40,697 bases of DNA, taken from positions 1-40,697 of the forward strand of contig PGZR01000025.1 in NCBI GenBank assembly GCA_002841405.1, written 5' to 3'. The position numbers and the translations under genes are program-made. The notes under the pieces were generated by a model that searched no databases, was not told where the DNA came from, and saw nothing but the letters and a program-made list of their open reading frames with translations. Source of the stretch: Firmicutes bacterium HGW-Firmicutes-4 (lineage in GTDB: Bacteria > Bacillota > Clostridia > Eubacteriales > Eubacteriaceae). This document shows, piece after piece, positions 8,179-16,094 of this stretch (its first letter is position 1; the number at the start of each line of letters is the position of its first letter).

Positions 8179-9496
8179 TGAATTTATAAATAGTATCAAG
8201 GAAGCTGGCGTCGTTGGTGCCGGAGGTGCGGGTTTTCCAACCCATGTAAAACTAGCCGCGAAAACTGAATATATCATTGTTAATGCCGCAGAATGTGAAC
8301 CGCTGATCCGGGTGGACCAGGAATTGCTGTTAAACTGCACCAATGATTTTCTGGACGGCTTAACCCGTATCATTCAGGAAACAGGTGCTGTTAAAGGATG
8401 CATAGCAATCAAAGCAAAACATGTGGAAGTGATCAAGGTTTTGGAAAAAGCAATGGCAGACTACGAAAATATTGAAATATTTCCCCTTAAAGATTTTTAT
8501 CCAGCTGGAGATGAACAGATAACTGTCTATGAGGTGTTAAAAAGAGCCGTTCCTAAAGGTGGTATTCCATTGAATGTGGGATGCATTGTTTGTAATGTTG
8601 AAACGATATTGAATGTCCATCTGGCGATCGGTGGAAAAGCGGTTACGACAACCTATGTAACCATTACCGGGGATATTGAAAAACCGGTAACCTATAGTCT
8701 CCCCATCGGAATGAGTTACCGAAAAGTACTGGAGTTATGTGGTGTTAAAAATCTTGATAAAAAGGTTGGTATAGACGGCGGTCCAATGATGGGAAAGATT
8801 ATCGCAGATTTTGATTTATCCATCACAAAAACGACAAAGGCGATTATCATATTAGATGAGGAATCGTTGTTGATTCGCGAGAAAACCAAGAGTATCGCAC
8901 AGATTCTCAAGCAATCCAGAACCGCCTGTATCCAATGTCAGAAATGTACTGACTTATGCCCCAGAGATTTACTGGGACATAATGTGAAACCGCACATCGT
9001 CATGAGAATTGCAAACTATGGCTTATCGGATTTTTCCGGAATGAAAACAGCTCTTGGCTGTTCGGAATGTGGGGCGTGTGAATTATATGCCTGTCCAAAT
9101 GGTTTGTCCCCAAGAAGAATTAACGCGATGATTAAACAGGAACTGGCAGAAGCCGGAATTAGGATTGATCCCAGTGAGGAAAAAAAACCGGTCTCTCCAA
9201 TGATCGATTACCGAAAAATCCCGGTCAAAAGGCTCATCGAACGGATTGCGTTAAAAAATTATGACCGGAGTGCCCCGTTGGAAAGTGTTGATTTACAGTT
9301 AAAAGAAATTATAATCCCCCTGCGACAGCATATCGGAGTAACGGCCATACCAGTTGTAAAGATCGGGATGATCGTTAGCAAAGGGACATTGGTTGGAAAA
9401 ATGACTGATGGAAAACTGGGGGCAAACATTCATGCGAGTATATCAGGGACGGTTACAGGGGTTTCCAATGATTCGATAACAATTGAAACAATATAA
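8171..9496 (+). CDS. pduS: PduS-type flavin/iron-sulphur oxidoreductase (RnfC-like)
   Basis: PduS contains FMN and two [4Fe-4S] clusters; in the propanediol system it reduces cobalamin and interacts with PduO and the shell protein PduT. Visible parts are an N-terminal glycine-rich FMN/NADH-type motif (GVVGAGGAGFPTHVK), an RnfC-like core, two ferredoxin motifs CIQCQKCTDLCP (Cys253, 256, 259, 263) and CSECGACELYACP (Cys297, 300, 303, 308), and a C-terminal lipoyl/SLBB-like part. At 441 residues it is full length. The start is ATG 8171 after GAGGAGG; an upstream in-frame ATG at 8069 lies inside eutN and is rejected. It is followed directly by pduT. In a eut locus it probably moves electrons across the shell. 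Confidence 0.93.
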   Translation: MNSEFINSIKEAGVVGAGGAGFPTHVKLAAKTEYIIVNAAECEPLIRVDQELLLNCTNDFLDGLTRIIQETGAVKGCIAIKAKHVEVIKVLEKAMADYENIEIFPLKDFYPAGDEQITVYEVLKRAVPKGGIPLNVGCIVCNVETILNVHLAIGGKAVTTTYVTITGDIEKPVTYSLPIGMSYRKVLELCGVKNLDKKVGIDGGPMMGKIIADFDLSITKTTKAIIILDEESLLIREKTKSIAQILKQSRTACIQCQKCTDLCPRDLLGHNVKPHIVMRIANYGLSDFSGMKTALGCSECGACELYACPNGLSPRRINAMIKQELAEAGIRIDPSEEKKPVSPMIDYRKIPVKRLIERIALKNYDRSAPLESVDLQLKEIIIPLRQHIGVTAIPVVKIGMIVSKGTLVGKMTDGKLGANIHASISGTVTGVSNDSITIETI

Positions 9497-9509
9497 AAGG
9501 AGACAGAAT

Positions 9510-10058
9510 ATGATAAATGCAATTGGTTTTATAGAACTGAACAGTATCGCAAAAGGTATGGAAGTAGCGGATCACATGCTGAAGGTTGCAAATGTACAGC
9601 TGATGTTTTCAACAGCAACTTGTCCGGGAAAATACATAACATTGATATATGGCGATGTGGGATCTGTAGAAAACTCCATCAAGGCTGCAAAAGAGTTAGG
9701 TAAAGAATTTATTATCGATGATTTGATGATCCCAAACGTTGATGATCAGTTGTTTCCGGCGATGACCGGAACCGGAAATATTGAAAAAATTGGGGCAATT
9801 GGCGTGATTGAAAGCTTAGCAATGGCTTCTTTGATCGTTGCGGCGGATACCTGTGTCAAAGCCTCGGGGGTACAGCTCGTGGAATTGAGGCTGGGGTCCG
9901 GTATCGGTGGTAAATCCTATGTGGTTATGACTGGAGATGTTTCAGAAGTCAATGCGTCGATTGAAGCTGGGGTAGCAAGCATAAAAGAAAGCGGTAACAT
10001 CGTTTATTATTCAGTCATTGCATCACCCCACAAAAACTTCAAAAGTACCTTGTTATAG
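9510..10058 (+). CDS. pduT: PduT-type tandem BMC shell protein with predicted pore [4Fe-4S] site
   Basis: Two BMC domains lie in tandem (about residues 1-90 and 95-182), giving a trimeric pseudo-hexamer. In known PduT, Cys38 from each subunit binds a [4Fe-4S] cluster at the central pore. Here Cys38 is present in the motif TATCPGKYITLIYGD. The second domain contains GIGGKSYVVMTGDVSEVNAS and ends with VIASPHKNF, as in PduT. The start is ATG 9510 after AAAAGGAGA; an upstream in-frame start at 9483 would overlap pduS and lacks a site. The length of 182 residues matches Salmonella PduT. Its position next to pduS suggests an electron conduit from PduS inside the shell to the cytosol. Confidence 0.94.
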   Translation: MINAIGFIELNSIAKGMEVADHMLKVANVQLMFSTATCPGKYITLIYGDVGSVENSIKAAKELGKEFIIDDLMIPNVDDQLFPAMTGTGNIEKIGAIGVIESLAMASLIVAADTCVKASGVQLVELRLGSGIGGKSYVVMTGDVSEVNASIEAGVASIKESGNIVYYSVIASPHKNFKSTLL

Positions 10059-10118
10059 GATGTTCGAAAGTACATTTAAATCTAAATAAATAACTTCACA
10101 CTTGAAAGGACGATAAAA

Positions 10119-10622
10119 ATGGAAAAAAATATCGAAAAAATGGTTAAGAACAACGTTTTGGAATCAAATATTTCTGAAGAACTGATAGCACGTATTGTAA
10201 ATGAAGTGATGGAGTCACTCAATACCGAGGAATCGCTCTTGCAAAAAAAATCAGAGCCTGATCGGATCAGATTAATCGAGGGAGAAAGTGTTGTATTTGA
10301 AAATTTTGATACTGGAAATGCAAAAGACAAGGTGACATTCAAAGAAGTATTGACCATTGAAGAGTGTCCAAACATGGCAACCGGTTTTTTAAGAATTGAA
10401 GAATCATCCTTCGACTGGTATCTGGGTTACGATGAGTTGGATTATGTGATAGAAGGAACATTAGACATCACATACAATGGCAAAACATATACCGGTCATG
10501 CAGGCGATGTTATATTTATTCCAAAAGAAACAGCGGTTACATTCAGTTCGCCGAATTACTGTAAATTCTTTTTCGCGGCCTATCCAGCAAATTGGCAGGA
10601 TTTGTGTGAGGAAAAGAAATAG
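10119..10622 (+). CDS. eutQ: Ethanolamine utilisation protein EutQ (cupin)
   Basis: EutQ has a C-terminal cupin barrel; the Salmonella protein is needed for anaerobic growth on ethanolamine and was reported to have acetate kinase activity. Here the cupin spans about residues 70-165, with ELDYVIEGTLDITYNGKTY and GHAGDVIFIPKETAVTFSS. The N-terminal stretch ISEELIARIVNEVMESL looks like an amphipathic helix of the encapsulation-peptide type. At 167 residues it is shorter than Salmonella EutQ (about 229), the difference being in the N-terminal half. ATG at 10119 follows AAAGGA. No separate acetate kinase lies in the window, so EutQ and EutP are the candidates here. Confidence 0.9.
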   Translation: MEKNIEKMVKNNVLESNISEELIARIVNEVMESLNTEESLLQKKSEPDRIRLIEGESVVFENFDTGNAKDKVTFKEVLTIEECPNMATGFLRIEESSFDWYLGYDELDYVIEGTLDITYNGKTYTGHAGDVIFIPKETAVTFSSPNYCKFFFAAYPANWQDLCEEKK

Positions 10623-10774
10623 AAGTCTGATTATATCAGAAAAGAATCTTTGAGGGATATTGATGATCGGGACAGCTTAAAGAGGCAAGGAGACTAGACC
10701 CTGCAATCAATAAGGCCTTTCGATGTAGGAAAAATCATTACTCTGAAATAAAAATAAAATACCAGGAGGAAAAA

Positions 10775-11059
10775 ATGGCAAAAACAGACGCATTGGGAAT
10801 GATCGAAACAAAAGGTTTGGTGGGGGCAATTGAAGCAGCTGATGCAATGGTAAAAGCGGCGAATGTAACTTTAGTCGGAAAAGAACAGATTGGCAGTGGT
10901 CTGGTAACCGTCATGATCAGAGGAGATGTCGGGGCTGTGAAAGCGGCAACAGATGCAGGAGCAGCAGCGGCATCAAGAGTAGGAATGCTAATATCAGTTC
11001 ATGTCATTGCAAGACCACATGAAGATGTTGCTATGATTTTACCGGAAGAAACCAATTAA
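10775..11059 (+). CDS. eutM: Hexameric BMC shell protein EutM/PduA type (copy 1)
   Basis: This is a canonical single-BMC-domain major shell protein of 94 residues. It contains [20 protein letters not shown], the pore-lining motif [12 protein letters not shown] and the ending [11 protein letters not shown]. It differs at few positions from copy 2 at 21284-21577 (my estimate, about 85% identity). ATG at 10775 follows CCAGGAGG. A 150-base gap separates it from eutQ; I see no clear promoter or terminator in that gap. It is the last gene of block A before the promoter at 11222. The major facet protein is usually the most abundant shell component. Confidence 0.96.
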   Translation: MAKTDALGMIETKGLVGAIEAADAMVKAANVTLVGKEQIGSGLVTVMIRGDVGAVKAATDAGAAAASRVGMLISVHVIARPHEDVAMILPEETN

Positions 11060-11221
11060 GAAGAACTGATCGCGAAATCGCATTCAAACCACTTAAGGAT
11101 AACTATTTATCTGATTACAGTTTAATTGATTAATAATTATCCTTGAATTCAGGTTTGTCAATCTAACCAAGTTACGTATAAAAGTTTAACAGTTTAAAGA
11201 GTGAAATTAAAGCTTAAAGTG

Positions 11222-11250
11222 TTGACAAACATATAATTATTTAATATGAT
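11222..11250 (+). promoter_or_regulatory. Strong vegetative promoter for eutSPVW, without an attenuator
   Basis: TTGACA (11222-11227), a 17-base spacer and TATGAT (11245-11250) match the sigma-A consensus almost perfectly. The 40-odd bases from here to eutS contain no dual hairpin or terminator. The regulators eutV/eutW are therefore probably made without needing their own activity. The ATG at 11246 lies inside this -10 box and cannot be the eutS start. Upstream, 11060-11221 is AT-rich with a weak AAGGATAA/TTATCCTT inverted repeat (11095-11144) and no gene. Confidence 0.85.
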
Positions 11251-11293
11251 TGATCTGTTGGTGGGCACTTTAACTAACTTAGGAGAATTCAAA

Positions 11294-11638
11294 ATGAATG
11301 AAAATGTCCAAAGAGTGATCCAGGAATACGTTCCGGGAAAACAGGTTACATTAGCCCACATTATTGTAAATCCTGATAACAACATCTATCAAAAACTAGG
11401 ATTGGCCGAAAATCGTAATTCGATAGGAATTTTGACCATTACCCCAAGTGAGGCGGCAATAATTGCTGCCGATGTAGCGGTTAAGTCAGGCGATGTTACC
11501 ATCGGTTATGTTGATCGATTTAACGGTTCGCTGGTAATTGAAGGAGATGTTGCATCTGTTGAATCATCAATTGATGAAGTGCTTCAGACACTGTCGAAGT
11601 TACAAGGAATGTCAATACCAACAGTAACACGATCTTGA
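11294..11638 (+). CDS. eutS: Circularly permuted BMC shell protein EutS (PduU family)
   Basis: EutS/PduU proteins have a permuted BMC fold with an N-terminal beta-barrel cap over the pore. The N-terminal part [17 protein letters not shown] is the characteristic moved strand, followed by [20 protein letters not shown] and [20 protein letters not shown]. From ATG 11294 it has 114 residues, as expected. This start is preceded by AGGAG at 11281-11285. The in-frame ATG at 11246 falls in the promoter -10 element and would add 16 unrelated residues. It is the first gene of block B and 10 bases upstream of eutP. Confidence 0.95.
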   Translation: MNENVQRVIQEYVPGKQVTLAHIIVNPDNNIYQKLGLAENRNSIGILTITPSEAAIIAADVAVKSGDVTIGYVDRFNGSLVIEGDVASVESSIDEVLQTLSKLQGMSIPTVTRS

Positions 11639-11648
11639 GGTTCACACA

Positions 11649-12083
11649 ATGAAAAAAGTAATGTTCATCGGGTCATCGGGAAGTGGAAAAACAACCTTAT
11701 ATCAGAGACTGGAGTCTTATGATATTGGTTATGATAAAACGCAGGTCATCGAATTCCATAAAAATGTAATCGATACCCCCGGAGAGTACCTTGAAAATCG
11801 CGGTTACTATTCTGCATTGCAGGTAACATCCGTAGAAGCTGACATTGTCGCATTGATAATGGACTGTAAAGCCAGACACTGTGTATTTCCGCCGGGCTTT
11901 GCAAGGATGTTTACGAAGCCAATTATTGGAATAGTGACCAAAACCGACTTAATTCAGGAAGGTGAAAACACCAACTATGCCGAAGATTCATTAAGGCTTT
12001 CAGGGGTGAATGAAATATTTAAAATTTCATCAATGAAAAATTACAAGATCGCGGAGTTAAGAAAATTTCTCGAGTGGAGTTGA
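11649..12083 (+). CDS. eutP: Ethanolamine utilisation protein EutP (P-loop, Ras-like/PduV family)
   Basis: EutP is a small P-loop protein; the Salmonella form has been reported to act as an acetate kinase. The Walker A motif is GSSGSGKTTL at residues 8-17, the DxPG motif appears as VIDTPGEYLENRGYYSAL, and the G4-like motif is TKTDL (about 97-101). At 144 residues it has the usual length. ATG at 11649 follows TGAGG. It stands between eutS and eutV, the order seen in other Firmicute eut loci (eutS-P-V-W). Confidence 0.94.
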   Translation: MKKVMFIGSSGSGKTTLYQRLESYDIGYDKTQVIEFHKNVIDTPGEYLENRGYYSALQVTSVEADIVALIMDCKARHCVFPPGFARMFTKPIIGIVTKTDLIQEGENTNYAEDSLRLSGVNEIFKISSMKNYKIAELRKFLEWS

Positions 12084-12091
12084 GGTAAATT

Positions 12092-12673
12092 ATGAGAATT
12101 ATTGTAGTTGAAGACGAACCGGTAACACGGATGGATATCCGATGTATCCTGGAAGATGCAGGTTTTGAAGTTCTAGGCGAGGGAAAGGATGGCTTTGATG
12201 CTATAAATTTATGTAAAGAACATCAACCGGATATGGTCCTAATGGATATAAATATGCCTAACCTCGATGGGATCAGTGCAGCCAGAATAATTCGTAGGGA
12301 TAAATTAAGTAAGTGTGTGGTTTTACTGACTGCATACTCTGATGATGTATTCATTGAGGGTGCGAAGAAAGTCGGGGTCTTTGGGTATGTCGTCAAACCG
12401 ATTGACGAAAAGGGTTTGGTACCAACCTTAAAAATTGCCTATGCAAAAGCCCTCGAATCTGAGACTACAGAACTCAAACTCCATGATGTAACGAATAGAT
12501 TGGAAGAAAGAAAAATAATTGAAAAAGCAAAAGGCTTTTTAATGCAATCACAAAACCTTGATGAGGATAGCGCTTATCAGAAACTGCGATCACTGAGTAT
12601 GGAAAAAAGCTGTTCTCTCCGAGTTATCAGCGAAATGGTACTTCTACAGGCAGAAAAAGGCAGAAAAAAATGA
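12092..12673 (+). CDS. eutV: EutV, response regulator with RNA-binding ANTAR domain
   Basis: EutV is phosphorylated by EutW and then binds dual-hairpin RNAs to prevent transcription termination. The receiver domain (about 1-118) has Asp8, the phospho-acceptor Asp52 (LMDINMP), Thr80 and Lys102 (VVKPI). The ANTAR domain follows (about 128-190: RLEERKIIEKAKGFLMQSQN, then the bundle with RVISEMVLLQ). The length of 193 residues is typical. ATG follows TGAGGT. The TGA stop overlaps the eutW ATG by four bases. Its predicted targets are the leaders at 6549, 14159 and 14301. Confidence 0.96.
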   Translation: MRIIVVEDEPVTRMDIRCILEDAGFEVLGEGKDGFDAINLCKEHQPDMVLMDINMPNLDGISAARIIRRDKLSKCVVLLTAYSDDVFIEGAKKVGVFGYVVKPIDEKGLVPTLKIAYAKALESETTELKLHDVTNRLEERKIIEKAKGFLMQSQNLDEDSAYQKLRSLSMEKSCSLRVISEMVLLQAEKGRKK

Positions 12674-14148
12674 TCTATCAGTGTAATCGTGATTTTATAA
12701 TAAAGCAATGTCGGGAGTTCACTTTATTAAATAATGATGAGATAGAAACAATAATTGACGTGGCTAAAATCCTGCCCTACTTTAATGAAGGATTTAACGG
12801 CGAAACATTCATCGATGTTAAGGTACATGATAAAGATCTGGCAGTTGTAGTGGCAGAATCCTATAAAAAAAGACAATCAATTTATGTGGACTCATATTTA
12901 GGTGATATTATATACAGAGAAAATGAACCAGCTGTATTTCGATCTTTTGATTTGGGTGTAACCACAAAAGATGTTATCGGTGTGAGCTTTGACAGAAATA
13001 AGAATAAGATCTGGACAAAACAGACAGTAGTCCCGATCATGCATAATGGAAACGTTGTGGCTACCTTAATACTTGAGAAGGTTCTGGATCTAAAATCTTC
13101 AGTAGAACCGGGTATTGCCTTACAGCCGAATCCCCAAAATGAAAAAATAGACGAGGTATGGAGTTCGATTTTCGGAAGTAACAACGAGAATGAAGCGTTG
13201 CAATTGCGTGAGGGGATATTAATATTTGATGCAACCGGGCACTTGAGATATTTTAATCAGCGTGCTGTTAAAATGTATCAGGAGCTTGGGTATAAGTCTA
13301 TCGCAAATCAGCATTTTGATGACCTGAACTATTCAACAAAGAATTTTGAAGATGTTCTTGCGAACATTCAAGGTACATTTAGCCATGACGATCATAATCA
13401 TATTATTATTGAAAAAGCATATGATGGTAAAGTGACAATCGGGGATAAGTTTTATAGAATTCACATAATCATTCGGATGAAAAAGGCGCTTGATGTTATT
13501 GTCTTCATTGATGATATCACGGAAATGAGGAAATTTGAAAATGAGGTGAACAACTACTTGGTAAGCTCGCATGAAATTCATCATCGGATTAAAAACAACC
13601 TGCAAACCGTGGCTTCATTACTGAGACTTCAAAGTCGCAGCTCGAAGGATCCAGCGGTTAAAACCATCTTAAGTGACAGCATTAACCGGATCATGAGTAT
13701 TGCCGTCACACACGAACTTTTAGAAAAAAAGTCAAATGATTTGGTTTCAGTACAAGAAGTACTTGACAAAATTAAACATAATATGTTACTATTCAGTGTA
13801 ATTGATAATAAAAAAATTGAGATATCTGTTAAAGGTGCTGACTTTTATATCGATAGCGAAAAATCGACGGTTGTAGCATTGATTGTAAATGAATTGATTC
13901 AAAATTCATTGAAGTATGCATTTCCAAATGGAGATGCGGGTCTCATCGAAGTGACTACTGCCAGTGATGGAAAAATCAAAATGATTGAAGTGAGAGATAA
14001 TGGAGTTGGTTATAAGCCTGGACAGATAAGAACAAACAGTTTAGGCCTTAGTATCGTTAAATCTTATGTTTATGAAAAACTAATGGGAAAATTAATAATA
14101 GAGACAGGCGATGAAGGGACAAGAACTTCATTTGCATTTAAATTATAA
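12670..14148 (+). CDS. eutW: EutW, ethanolamine-responsive sensor histidine kinase (HisKA_2 type)
   Basis: EutW senses ethanolamine and phosphorylates EutV. No membrane helices are evident, so it should be cytosolic. An N-terminal GAF-like His-kinase sensor domain (about 1-140) is followed by a PAS-like domain (about 175-285). The dimerisation and phosphoacceptor motif is HEIHHRIKNNLQTVASLL, with the phospho-His at 304 or 305. The ATPase domain has VNELIQNSLKYAF (N box), VRDNGVGYKPG (G1) and SLGLSIVKSYV (G2). At 492 residues it is full length. Its ATG overlaps the eutV stop (ATGA), indicating coupled translation. Confidence 0.95.
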   Translation: MIYQCNRDFIIKQCREFTLLNNDEIETIIDVAKILPYFNEGFNGETFIDVKVHDKDLAVVVAESYKKRQSIYVDSYLGDIIYRENEPAVFRSFDLGVTTKDVIGVSFDRNKNKIWTKQTVVPIMHNGNVVATLILEKVLDLKSSVEPGIALQPNPQNEKIDEVWSSIFGSNNENEALQLREGILIFDATGHLRYFNQRAVKMYQELGYKSIANQHFDDLNYSTKNFEDVLANIQGTFSHDDHNHIIIEKAYDGKVTIGDKFYRIHIIIRMKKALDVIVFIDDITEMRKFENEVNNYLVSSHEIHHRIKNNLQTVASLLRLQSRSSKDPAVKTILSDSINRIMSIAVTHELLEKKSNDLVSVQEVLDKIKHNMLLFSVIDNKKIEISVKGADFYIDSEKSTVVALIVNELIQNSLKYAFPNGDAGLIEVTTASDGKIKMIEVRDNGVGYKPGQIRTNSLGLSIVKSYVYEKLMGKLIIETGDEGTRTSFAFKL

Positions 14149-14158
14149 ATGAATAGTA

Positions 14159-14247
14159 TAAATTGCAACGAAGTAATTTATTTAGGCGACGTAGCTTAAA
14201 GTATGAATATCTCAAACGGATATTTGGATTTTAAGTTACTTTTTTTT
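14159..14247 (+). promoter_or_regulatory. ANTAR dual-hairpin antitermination leader, first of two in series upstream of eutA
   Basis: Hairpin 1 has an 8-bp stem (14159-14166 with 14173-14180) and the hexaloop AACGAA. Hairpin 2 has stem TTAGGC/GCTTAA (14182-14187 with 14194-14199) and the hexaloop GACGTA. The 3' arm of hairpin 2 overlaps the 5' arm of a terminator: CTTAAA (14195-14200) with TTTAAG (14230-14235), and AATATC with GATATT inside it, followed by T8. It begins only about 11 bases after the eutW stop, so it can stop read-through from block B into block C. Confidence 0.85.
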
Positions 14248-14300
14248 AAAGCAGTCTGTTGGAACAAACTAAAATAAAAATTTGACGAAAATTTAAACCA

Positions 14301-14394
14301 TTACATTGCAATGGAGTAATGTAAAAAAGCGACGCAGCTTAAGGTATAAATATCAATAAATTGATGTTTATAATTTAAGCTGTGTCTTTTTTTT
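14301..14394 (+). promoter_or_regulatory. ANTAR dual-hairpin antitermination leader, second of two in series upstream of eutA
   Basis: Hairpin 1 has a 9-bp stem TTACATTGC/GTAATGTAA (14301-14309 with 14316-14324) and the hexaloop AATGGA. Hairpin 2 has stem AAGC/GCTT (14327-14330 with 14337-14340) and the hexaloop GACGCA. The terminator AGCTTAA…TTAAGCT (14336-14342 with 14375-14381) contains an inner 12-bp stem (14345-14356 with 14361-14372) and is followed by a run of eight T. It lies about 25 bases upstream of the eutA start. I find no convincing promoter between this leader and the preceding one, so the same transcript probably meets both. Confidence 0.87.
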
Positions 14395-14419
14395 GAAGAG
14401 TCAAGAATAGGTGAAAAAA

Positions 14420-15859
14420 ATGGAAAATTTTAAAAGACAAGAAATTCTTAGTGTTGGTATTGATATTGGTACTTCAACGACACAGTTGGTATTTACAAAG
14501 ATTCTCCTGGAAAATATGGCATCAAGTTTCAATATCGCGCGCATCGAAATTATCGGTAAGCGAATCGTGTATCGTAGTGAAATCTATTTTACCCCATTGA
14601 CTGCAGATGATCGCATCGATATGAATGAAGTGATGAAAATTATTGATAAAGAGTTTTCTCATGCCGGCATTGCAAAAAGTGATATTGACATCGGCGCAGT
14701 AATTATTACGGGAGAAACTGCCAGGCGAGCAAATGCCAGTGAGGTTTTACATAAACTCAGTGGTTATGCTGGAGACTTTGTAGTAGCTACGGCAGGACCG
14801 GTATTAGAAAGTATCATCTCCGGTAAGGGTGCTGGCTCAGACAAAATTTCCAAAGAAAATAATGATGTTGTTGCGAACATCGATATCGGCGGCGGTACCT
14901 CCAATGTTGTTGTTTTTGATCATGGGGTAACCGTCAGTACGGGCTGTCTTGATATTGGTGGTCGTTTAGTCAAAATGAACGCTCAGGGAAAAATAATTTA
15001 TATTAATGAAAAAATCAAACAGATAATCAAAACCGAAAAACTTGACATTGCTTTGGGTCAATCAGCCAATGAAAATAGCTTAACAAAATTGGCTAAGATA
15101 ATGGTTCGTCAGCTGGAAACTGTTGTTGGGATTAAACCCCGGGATGACTACTTCGATATGATGATAACCATTGAAGATATGAAAATAAAAAAACCGATAA
15201 AATACATCACATTTTCAGGCGGAGTTGCTGATATTGTCTATCATTACGATGAAAAGGAAGATGTGTTCAAATACCAGGATATGGGAATCATTTTGGGACG
15301 TGAAATCCGGCGATCGGAATTATTCACCCAATTAAAAGTGATGGACGCAGAAGAAACTATTCGAGCGACAGTTGTGGGAGCGGGTTCACATACTACGGAT
15401 ATCAGTGGAAGCACCGTAACATACGATAAAGCAGCCTTACCCATTAAAAATATGCCGGTTGTTAAAATCCCGTTTATGGATAAAAGTAATATTGATGATA
15501 TATCAAGTGAAGTCGCACAGCGGATCGAATGGTTTAAACTGGAAGATGAATTTCAAAAGGTAGCCATTGCATTTGAAGGGATTAATTCACCGTCTTTCAA
15601 ACAAATCGAAACCTGTGCAGAACAATTAATAAAAGGTATGGATGCTCTGATAAAACAAAATTTCCCGATCATCATCGTTTCGGAGAAAGATATTGCGAAA
15701 GTATTGGGACAAACAATTAAGCGGCTGTTGAATAACGGACACCCCGTTATTTGCATCGATAGTGTGGTTGTCAATGATGGCGATTACATCGACATTGGAA
15801 ATCCCATTGCTGGGGGGATGGTTTTACCGGTTGTTGTTAAAACATTGATTTTCAAATAA
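14420..15859 (+). CDS. eutA: Ethanolamine ammonia-lyase reactivating factor EutA
   Basis: EutA exchanges damaged cobalamin from ethanolamine ammonia-lyase for fresh adenosylcobalamin, using ATP. It has an actin/Hsp70-like fold: [13 protein letters not shown] (phosphate 1, about residues 14-26), [15 protein letters not shown], and [17 protein letters not shown] (phosphate 2, about residues 154-170). At 479 residues it matches the family. ATG 14420 is preferred because AGGTGA (14409-14414) lies at the right distance; the in-frame GTG at 14411 is itself part of that site. Expression should depend on read-through of two attenuators directly upstream. The substrate enzyme, EutBC, follows 235 bases downstream. 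Confidence 0.96.
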   Translation: MENFKRQEILSVGIDIGTSTTQLVFTKILLENMASSFNIARIEIIGKRIVYRSEIYFTPLTADDRIDMNEVMKIIDKEFSHAGIAKSDIDIGAVIITGETARRANASEVLHKLSGYAGDFVVATAGPVLESIISGKGAGSDKISKENNDVVANIDIGGGTSNVVVFDHGVTVSTGCLDIGGRLVKMNAQGKIIYINEKIKQIIKTEKLDIALGQSANENSLTKLAKIMVRQLETVVGIKPRDDYFDMMITIEDMKIKKPIKYITFSGGVADIVYHYDEKEDVFKYQDMGIILGREIRRSELFTQLKVMDAEETIRATVVGAGSHTTDISGSTVTYDKAALPIKNMPVVKIPFMDKSNIDDISSEVAQRIEWFKLEDEFQKVAIAFEGINSPSFKQIETCAEQLIKGMDALIKQNFPIIIVSEKDIAKVLGQTIKRLLNNGHPVICIDSVVVNDGDYIDIGNPIAGGMVLPVVVKTLIFK

Positions 15860-15951
15860 GTGTACATACGGAATTCATAAGATCCAATCGCATTTCACAA
15901 AGTGAAATGGGATGAGTTTATGAAATCCTATGATATAAAGTTGCTACAGTA

Positions 15952-16052
15952 GTTTAGCGTCACGTTTAACTGATCAAAGTATAGATTATTGGAATCAATA
16001 ATCCGCACTTTGATTAGTTTAACAAATTGCTAAACAAAACAAAGTATAGATT
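15952..16052. repeat. Large nested inverted repeat plus 13-bp direct repeat upstream of eutB
   Basis: Three nested stems share one centre: GTTTAGC/GCTAAAC (15952-15958 with 16029-16035), a 17-bp arm (15964-15980 with 16007-16023, one G-U and one mismatch) and GATTATT/AATAATC (15984-15990 with 15997-16003). In addition CAAAGTATAGATT occurs at 15975-15987 and again at 16040-16052. No U-run follows, so this is not a simple terminator. It may be a structured leader, an mRNA processing site between eutA and eutB, or a small miniature element. A smaller hairpin CATTTCAC/GTGAAATG lies just upstream (about 15892-15910). Confidence 0.7.
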
Positions 16053-16094
16053 GTCTTACATATGATGATAATCTAAAAAATAAGGAGTGAAAGT

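Noticed and set aside
10623-10774. Cobalamin riboswitch (as in the EutX system of Enterococcus)
   Set aside because: I looked for the conserved B12-box core and the expected fold here and in other eut gaps and saw neither; a covariance search (RF00174) would be decisive.
11246-11293. Upstream in-frame start for eutS
   Set aside because: The ATG lies within the TATGAT -10 box of the promoter, so it cannot be in the main transcript; ATG 11294 has a good ribosome site.
14282-14310. Promoter between the two eutA attenuators (TTGACG at 14282)
   Set aside because: There is no acceptable -10 box 16-18 bases downstream.
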